Program-made: the position numbers and the translations under genes
Notes under the pieces: model-generated
What the model saw: only the letters and a program-made list of their open reading frames with translations
The model's database searches: none
Told to the model about the DNA's origin: nothing
Source of the DNA: Veillonella sp.
GTDB lineage: Bacteria; Bacillota; Negativicutes; Veillonellales; Veillonellaceae
Direction of reading: 5' to 3'
Length of the DNA: 35,523 nt
Assembly (NCBI RefSeq): GCF_015058545.1
Contig: NZ_SVCB01000108.1
Location: 1 to 35,523, forward strand
In this document: in pieces, positions 30,875-35,523 of the stretch
How positions within the stretch are numbered: position 1 is the stretch's first letter
How the letters are laid out: every line of letters begins with the position of its first letter

Positions 30875-32488
30875 TTACATTCCTTTAATTTTCAAAATAG
30901 CATCAACAAAGCCTTTGAACAACGGATGAGCTTTAGTCGGACGGGATTTCAATTCCGGATGGAACTGAACGCCTACGAACCAAGGATGATCTTTGAGTTC
31001 CACACATTCAACCAAACGGTTATCAGGGGATGTACCACTGATTACGAGGCCTTTTTCCGTTAATTCCTGACGGAATGCATTGTTGAATTCATAACGATGA
31101 CGATGACGTTCGTAAATGAGGTCTTCACCATAAGCTTCACGCACTTTGGTGCCTTCTACCGTCTTACATGGGTAGATACCAAGACGCATAGTACCGCCTT
31201 TTTGATCTACATCTACCTGGTCCGGCATCAAGTCGATTACAGGGTTCATGCAGTCTTCGTCGAATTCGGTAGAGTTAGCTGCTTCAAGACCCGCTACGTT
31301 ACGAGCAAATTCCATTACCGCCGACTGCATGCCGAGGCACAAGCCGAGGTAAGGGACTTTGTTTTCACGAGCATATTGGATAGTGCGAATCTTACCTTCT
31401 ACACCGCGATAACCGAAGCCGCCCGGTACAACAATGCCGTCAACATCTTCATATAACTTAGCCACATTGCATGCGTTTTCTTCCAATTCTTCCGCATCAA
31501 TCCATTTAATATTAACCTTTGTATCCGTTGCAATACCGGCATGTGTCAAGGCTTCCGCCACACTGAGGTACGCATCATGGAGGGCTACATATTTACCAAC
31601 CAGAGCCACGGTAATTTCTTTGTTCGGATGAAGGATTTTATCTACCATTTCCTTCCAAGCTACCATATCGGCCGGTTTGTCCGGTAATTGTAATTTTTTA
31701 ACAACGATGTCATCAAGGCCTTCTTCCTGCATCATCAAAGGCACTTCATAAATCGTGTTGCAAGTGCGGTTTTCAATAACGGCTTCCGGATCGATGTCAC
31801 AGAATAAAGCCAATTTATCTTTCATTTCGTCGGAAATGTGTTTTTCCGTACGGCAAACGATGATATCCGGCTGAATACCGATACTGCGCAATTCTTTTAC
31901 GCTGTGCTGAGTCGGTTTAGTTTTTAACTCGCCCGCTGCACTGATGTATGGTACCAAGGTTACGTGAATGTAGAGCACGTCATTACGGCCTACTTCTTTT
32001 TTAACCTGACGAATGGCTTCGAGGAACGGTAAACTTTCAATATCACCTACCGTACCGCCGATTTCCGTAATAACTACGTCCGCGTTATCTTCTTTACCTA
32101 CGCGATATACGTTTTGTTTGATTTCATTTGTGATATGAGGGATAACCTGAACGGTACCGCCTAAATAATCACCTTTACGTTCTTTGTTAATAACGGACCA
32201 ATATACTTTACCGGCCGTTACATTGGAGCGTTTACCGAGGTTGATATCGATAAAACGTTCATAGTGACCAAGATCAAGGTCTGTTTCAGCGCCGTCATCG
32301 GTAACGAACACTTCACCGTGTTGATACGGACTCATTGTACCAGGGTCGATATTGATGTAAGGGTCAAATTTCTGAATGGTTACATTCATACCGCGGTTCT
32401 TAAGCAAACGGCCTAAGGATGCTGCAGTAATACCCTTACCTAACGACGAAACAACCCCACCTGTTACGAAAATATACTTTGTTGCCAT
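30875..32488 (-). CDS. pyrG: CTP synthase
   Basis: A 537-residue enzyme that aminates UTP to CTP using glutamine. The N-terminal synthetase domain begins KYIFVTGGVVSSLGKGITAA, with the ATP-binding loop, and contains QKFDPYINIDPGTMSPYQHG. The C-terminal glutaminase domain has nucleophile C384 in GLCLGMQ, and His/Glu in VQFHPELKSRP. Length and blocks are standard. ATG 32488 has GGGAGG 4 nt upstream. Only 64 nt separate it from argS, with no terminator between. Its stop is 2 nt before the busR start, linking pyrimidine nucleotide synthesis and the osmolyte regulator in one message. Confidence 0.96.
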   Translation of the reverse strand: MATKYIFVTGGVVSSLGKGITAASLGRLLKNRGMNVTIQKFDPYINIDPGTMSPYQHGEVFVTDDGAETDLDLGHYERFIDINLGKRSNVTAGKVYWSVINKERKGDYLGGTVQVIPHITNEIKQNVYRVGKEDNADVVITEIGGTVGDIESLPFLEAIRQVKKEVGRNDVLYIHVTLVPYISAAGELKTKPTQHSVKELRSIGIQPDIIVCRTEKHISDEMKDKLALFCDIDPEAVIENRTCNTIYEVPLMMQEEGLDDIVVKKLQLPDKPADMVAWKEMVDKILHPNKEITVALVGKYVALHDAYLSVAEALTHAGIATDTKVNIKWIDAEELEENACNVAKLYEDVDGIVVPGGFGYRGVEGKIRTIQYARENKVPYLGLCLGMQSAVMEFARNVAGLEAANSTEFDEDCMNPVIDLMPDQVDVDQKGGTMRLGIYPCKTVEGTKVREAYGEDLIYERHRHRYEFNNAFRQELTEKGLVISGTSPDNRLVECVELKDHPWFVGVQFHPELKSRPTKAHPLFKGFVDAILKIKGM

Positions 32489-32552
32489 GATTCCTCCCAA
32501 AGCTATGAATGTATCTACACACTATCGCAGGCCGCGACAGTTTTAAAAAATC

Positions 32553-34217
32553 TTACATTTTTTCCGGTGCGGAAATACCCAAAATACCAAGGCCGTTACG
32601 CAATACATCGGCAATCGCCGTGATAAGACCTAAACGAGCCTGCTGCAAATCGCTGTCTACGCCCATAATACGACCCTGTTTGTAGAACGAATGGAACAAG
32701 CTGGCCAAATCATACAAGTAACGGGCAATGCGATGTGGTGCTCGATGTTCGGCAGCTTGACGAATTTCTTCAGGGTAAGCGCCTAACTTTTTAATAATAT
32801 CGAGTTCCAATTCGCCGGTTAAGGTATCAAATTTTACGCCGGTCCAATCGCCGTATTTGATGCCCGCTTCATTCACCTGATTGAAAATGCTGTGAATGCG
32901 TGCATGCGCATACTGGATGTAGTATACCGGGTTATCATTGCTCTTTGAGGCGGCCAAGTTGATGTCAAAATCCAACTGGCTGTCCAAGGAACGCATGAGG
33001 AAGAAGTAACGTGCCGCATCAACGCCTACTTCTTCAATCAATTCATCTAACGTAACGGATTGACCCGTACGTTTCGACATCTTCACAAGTTCGCCGTCAC
33101 GATATAAGGCCACCATTTGTAATAACAAGATTTCCAAGCGGTCCGGATTATAGCCGAGGGCCTGCATGGACGCTTTAACACGTGTCACATAGCCGTGATG
33201 ATCGGCCCCCCAGATATTAATCATCTTTTTAAAACCGCGTTCAAATTTATTGCGATGGTACGCAATATCCGATGCCAAGTAAGTAGGTTCGCCGTTTTCA
33301 CGGATAACTACACGGTCTTTATCGTCGCCGTAGCGCGTGGACGCAAACCATAAAGCACCGTCTTTTTCATACACATCGCCCGTATCTTTTAAAAATTGAA
33401 TGGCCTTAGTTACTTCGCCGCTTCTATGCAAGGAGCGTTCGCTGAACCAGTTGTCGAATTCCACATTGAAATTGCGAAGGCTTACACGAAGAGCGTTAAG
33501 TTTTTCGGTCAAACCGAATTCTTTGAAGAACGGCAAGCGTTCATCATCGTTAAGTACGGCAAAGAAATCGCCGCGCCAGTTAATGATGCTCTGCGCTGTC
33601 TCTACGATATCTTGACCGTGATAGCCGTTTTCAGGAAATTCACTCTTCATATCGAGAAGTTCTAAATAACGAGCGTTGATTGATTTTGCCAAGTTATCAA
33701 TCTGATTACCGGCATCATTGATGTAGTATTCGGATTGCACGTTGTAACCGGCGGCGCGCAATAAGTTAACAAGCGCACTGCCGTAAGCTGCACCACGGCC
33801 ATGGCCTACATGAAGGGGGCCGGTCGGATTGGCGCTTACATATTCAACTTGAATCGTATCCTCTTCACGAGTAGCTTGCGTGCCGTAGCAAACGCCCTGT
33901 TCCAATACGGATTTTAACGTATCATAAACTGCGTCTGTTTTCACAAAGAAATTGATAAAACCGGCACCGGCTTTTTCAGCTTTTTCAAGCCAATCATAGT
34001 CCATATTGGCAATAATGATATCGGCAATAGCAGCCGGATTCATACGAGCTACACGAGCCGATTGCATGGCAATATTCGTGGAAAAATCGCCGAATTCTTT
34101 CTGTGGCGGTACTTCCAAAACTACTTCAGGGTACGTCCCTTCCGGTAATGCGCCGTCAGCCAACGCCTTCGCTACGGCCGCTTCAATTCCTTGCTTGAGC
34201 TTGTCCTTTAGTTCCAT
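32553..34217 (-). CDS. argS: Arginyl-tRNA synthetase
   Basis: A 554-residue class I aminoacyl-tRNA synthetase that charges tRNA-Arg. The HIGH-type motif HVGH is at 136-139, following VEYVSANPTGP. The KMSKS-type motif KMSK is at 379-382. The N-terminal Add1-like domain (1-110) and the C-terminal helical anticodon-binding domain with the family ending (LGLITAIADVLRNGLGILGI) are complete. The start overlaps the end of the DUF1934 gene by 35 nt. This DUF1934-argS order is common in Firmicutes (ywiB-argS in Bacillus subtilis). Confidence 0.96.
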   Translation of the reverse strand: MELKDKLKQGIEAAVAKALADGALPEGTYPEVVLEVPPQKEFGDFSTNIAMQSARVARMNPAAIADIIIANMDYDWLEKAEKAGAGFINFFVKTDAVYDTLKSVLEQGVCYGTQATREEDTIQVEYVSANPTGPLHVGHGRGAAYGSALVNLLRAAGYNVQSEYYINDAGNQIDNLAKSINARYLELLDMKSEFPENGYHGQDIVETAQSIINWRGDFFAVLNDDERLPFFKEFGLTEKLNALRVSLRNFNVEFDNWFSERSLHRSGEVTKAIQFLKDTGDVYEKDGALWFASTRYGDDKDRVVIRENGEPTYLASDIAYHRNKFERGFKKMINIWGADHHGYVTRVKASMQALGYNPDRLEILLLQMVALYRDGELVKMSKRTGQSVTLDELIEEVGVDAARYFFLMRSLDSQLDFDINLAASKSNDNPVYYIQYAHARIHSIFNQVNEAGIKYGDWTGVKFDTLTGELELDIIKKLGAYPEEIRQAAEHRAPHRIARYLYDLASLFHSFYKQGRIMGVDSDLQQARLGLITAIADVLRNGLGILGISAPEKM

Positions 34218-34641
34218 GCTCTAAATCCTCCTGTAATACTATATCCAACTGATTGTAATATTGCCATTCGCCACTGACCGAAATGTCATAGCCTAAGTGT
34301 ATCTTACCGATACCATCCTGCAAGGTTGACTCCAATTCATGGGTTTTAAAGGCCATGTGGAGCTCACCGAACGGTGTTTCATACACTGATTGCCGTGTCT
34401 CGCCGAGCACGTACTCATGCCGCATAGAGACTTTGCCATTGCGAATTAACACGATGGAACGGGGCTTTAACTTAATTGTTGTATGCGACCCTTCCATACC
34501 GGATAATTCGGTTTCATTATACATAATATATTTTGTATCATTTTTTTCGTGATATTCACCGGGAGAAACCATTTCAATGACCGTATCATGCCCGTCTGCA
34601 TCCCGTTGAATACTCTTTACACCGACTAAAACGCGCTTCAT
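34183..34641 (-). CDS. DUF1934 (YwiB-like) calycin-fold protein
   Basis: A 152-residue protein of the DUF1934/YwiB family, predicted to be a small beta-barrel. Visible blocks are KYIMYNETELSGMEGSHTTI, VLIRNGKVSMRHEY and TPFGELHMAFKTHELES, with the late Gly-Tyr-rich strand GKIHLGYDISVSGEWQYYNQ. The biochemical role is unknown; the family is regularly found directly before argS, as here, with a 35-nt overlap. ATG 34641 is chosen, with AAAGGAGG 6 nt upstream; a longer in-frame start at 34668 has no such site. It is the first gene of the argS-pyrG-busR operon. Confidence 0.85.
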   Translation of the reverse strand: MKRVLVGVKSIQRDADGHDTVIEMVSPGEYHEKNDTKYIMYNETELSGMEGSHTTIKLKPRSIVLIRNGKVSMRHEYVLGETRQSVYETPFGELHMAFKTHELESTLQDGIGKIHLGYDISVSGEWQYYNQLDIVLQEDLEHGTKGQAQARN

Positions 34642-34711
34642 CGAAGTCCTCCTTTCCCGCTTTTTCACAGCAGTTTGTTATCAAAAATTTTATTAAATCA
34701 TACATCAGTTA

Positions 34712-34720
34712 ATTATACCA
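34712..34720 (-). promoter_or_regulatory. Extended -10 promoter of the DUF1934-argS-pyrG-busR operon
   Basis: On the minus strand TGGTATAAT (34712-34720) is a perfect extended -10 box about 70 nt before the DUF1934 start. No strong -35 is present, as is usual for extended -10 promoters. Confidence 0.55.
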
Positions 34721-34753
34721 TAGAAAGAGTTTTATTTTAAGGAAATTCTTCGA

Positions 34754-35053
34754 TTAAACGCCTTGAAGAATGTCCTCAATTACCGTAGGATTTGCCTTCT
34801 TAAATGCCGCTACCAAGGCTCTCTTTTGCTCCCTCGGCATGCGTTTTACCTGGTATTCCATGGACTGTGCATCCTGTTTACGTTCAAAGGCTGTAAACCA
34901 CACGAGGCTCACCGGTCGACGCGTTCGGGTATATTTGGCGCCCCCCGGAATTTCGCCGTTATGAGCCGCCACACGCTGCTTCAAATCAACCGTCCAGCCG
35001 GTATATAAGGACCCGTCCGCACATTCTACCATGTATGTGTAAAATTGACTCAT
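34754..35053 (-). CDS. GIY-YIG nuclease-like protein (UPF0213/YazA type)
   Basis: A 99-residue single-domain GIY-YIG protein. The motif halves are YTYMVEC near residue 5 and YTGWTVDLKQRVAAHN near 18-33. The downstream GGAKYTRTRRPVSLVW block and helix with MEYQVKRMPREQK are typical of the YhbQ/YazA group. The family has a nuclease fold; proposed roles in DNA repair are not settled. ATG 35053 is chosen, with GGGGAGG 5 nt upstream; the frame remains open upstream to a GTG at 35167 but that stretch looks non-coding. It is monocistronic between the DUF1934 promoter and a cyclophilin gene. Confidence 0.88.
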   Translation of the reverse strand: MSQFYTYMVECADGSLYTGWTVDLKQRVAAHNGEIPGGAKYTRTRRPVSLVWFTAFERKQDAQSMEYQVKRMPREQKRALVAAFKKANPTVIEDILQGV

Positions 35054-35190
35054 AACTGCCTCCCCTCGTTTACAGTTGTTTCTCAAACGCTTTTTATTCA
35101 ATATTAATGCCAGACTTAACTGTCCTGCTGCAGAATTAAATTCCACAATACAAGACTTAACTGTCACAATATTATTACCTATATTATTCT

Positions 35191-35523
35191 CTATTTATTA
35201 CTGCCCTGGTTATCTGTAATCGGCTCCAAAGTAATAGACTTAATCACAACCGGCGCTAACGGCTTGTCATTTTTATCTGTCTGTACTTTGCCGATTTTAG
35301 CAACTACATCCATGCCCTGCGTAACAACGCCGAAAATGGTATGCTTATTGTCGAGCCACGGCGTAGGCCCCAAGGTGATAAAGAATTGCGCCCCACCTGT
35401 ATTCGGCCCGCGGTTAGCCATGGCCAAAAGACCCATTTTGTTAAAATGTAAGTCATTTACAAATTCATCCGGAATGGTATACCCCGGACCGCCTTTACCG
35501 TCATCGCCGCCTTGAATCATAAA
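35191..35523 (-). CDS. Peptidyl-prolyl cis-trans isomerase, cyclophilin type (5' end outside window)
   Basis: The visible 110 codons begin within FMIQGGDDGKGGPGY and contain the cyclophilin active-site blocks MANRGPNTGGAQFFITLGP and WLDNKHTIFGVVTQGMDVV. It catalyses proline isomerisation in folding proteins. The N-terminus, and hence any signal peptide or lipobox, lies beyond the window, so its location in the cell is unknown. Its stop is 138 nt before the GIY-YIG start. The tail ends DNQGSNK. Confidence 0.93.
   Translation of the reverse strand, partial: FMIQGGDDGKGGPGYTIPDEFVNDLHFNKMGLLAMANRGPNTGGAQFFITLGPTPWLDNKHTIFGVVTQGMDVVAKIGKVQTDKNDKPLAPVVIKSITLEPITDNQGSNK

Noticed and set aside
35054..35167. 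N-terminal extension of the GIY-YIG protein to GTG 35167
   Set aside because: The family starts at about the internal ATG, which has a GGGGAGG site 5 nt upstream; the extension includes the 13-nt direct repeats and has no family resemblance.

Overview
This window looks like the chromosome of a diderm Firmicute of the class Negativicutes (Veillonella / Negativicoccus / Dialister / Megasphaera type). The genus cannot be fixed from sequence reading alone. Low-GC Firmicute housekeeping genes (DUF1934-argS, pyrG, pabABC, OpuC/BusR-like osmolyte genes, strong AGGAGG ribosome sites) sit beside a 1739-residue trimeric autotransporter with a YadA-type outer-membrane anchor, which requires an outer membrane. 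A LarA-family protein fits the lactate-based metabolism common in this group.

Layout. 1-1280 (+): 3' end of LL-diaminopimelate aminotransferase, then queD and queE (7-deazaguanine pathway). 1358-1448: tRNA-Ser(GCU) with its own promoter and terminator. 1690-4442 (+): pabA-pabB-pabC (4-aminobenzoate for folate), preceded by a leader terminator. 4507-5660: an XRE-type regulator with back-to-back promoters and a gene-poor, hairpin-rich stretch, ending at tRNA-Ser(UGA) on the minus strand. 5982-11147 (+): a secreted beta-helix protein and a heterodimeric ABC exporter. 11360-16579 (-): the trimeric autotransporter adhesin. 17006-19268 (-): a TauE/SafE permease, then lrgA and an lrgB interrupted by a frameshift, divergent from a LysR/CidR-like regulator (19496-20446, +).

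20526-26875 (-): a repeat-rich LEA-like cytoplasmic protein with a possible -1 frameshift extension; a compact arsR-dinB-larA cluster; and an AhpC peroxiredoxin. 27274-34641 (-): an osmolyte-type ABC transporter (ATPase with CBS domains plus a fused permease/binding protein), whose promoter carries a perfect 13-bp inverted repeat, then a DUF1934-argS-pyrG-busR operon. The BusR-like regulator (GntR helix-turn-helix plus RCK_C/TrkA_C domain) is the obvious candidate for that operator, giving a probable c-di-AMP-controlled osmolyte uptake module. The window closes with a GIY-YIG protein and a truncated cyclophilin.

Most unusual items: (1) the LEA-like protein whose stop codon directly follows an A7 slippery heptamer, with a 9-bp stem 5 nt downstream and a 56-residue Cys-containing reading frame beyond; (2) the lrgB frameshift in a T9 run; (3) the BusR/opu operator; (4) a palindrome centred on the adhesin promoter; (5) the arsR-dinB-larA grouping. 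No CRISPR array, insertion sequence or prophage was seen.
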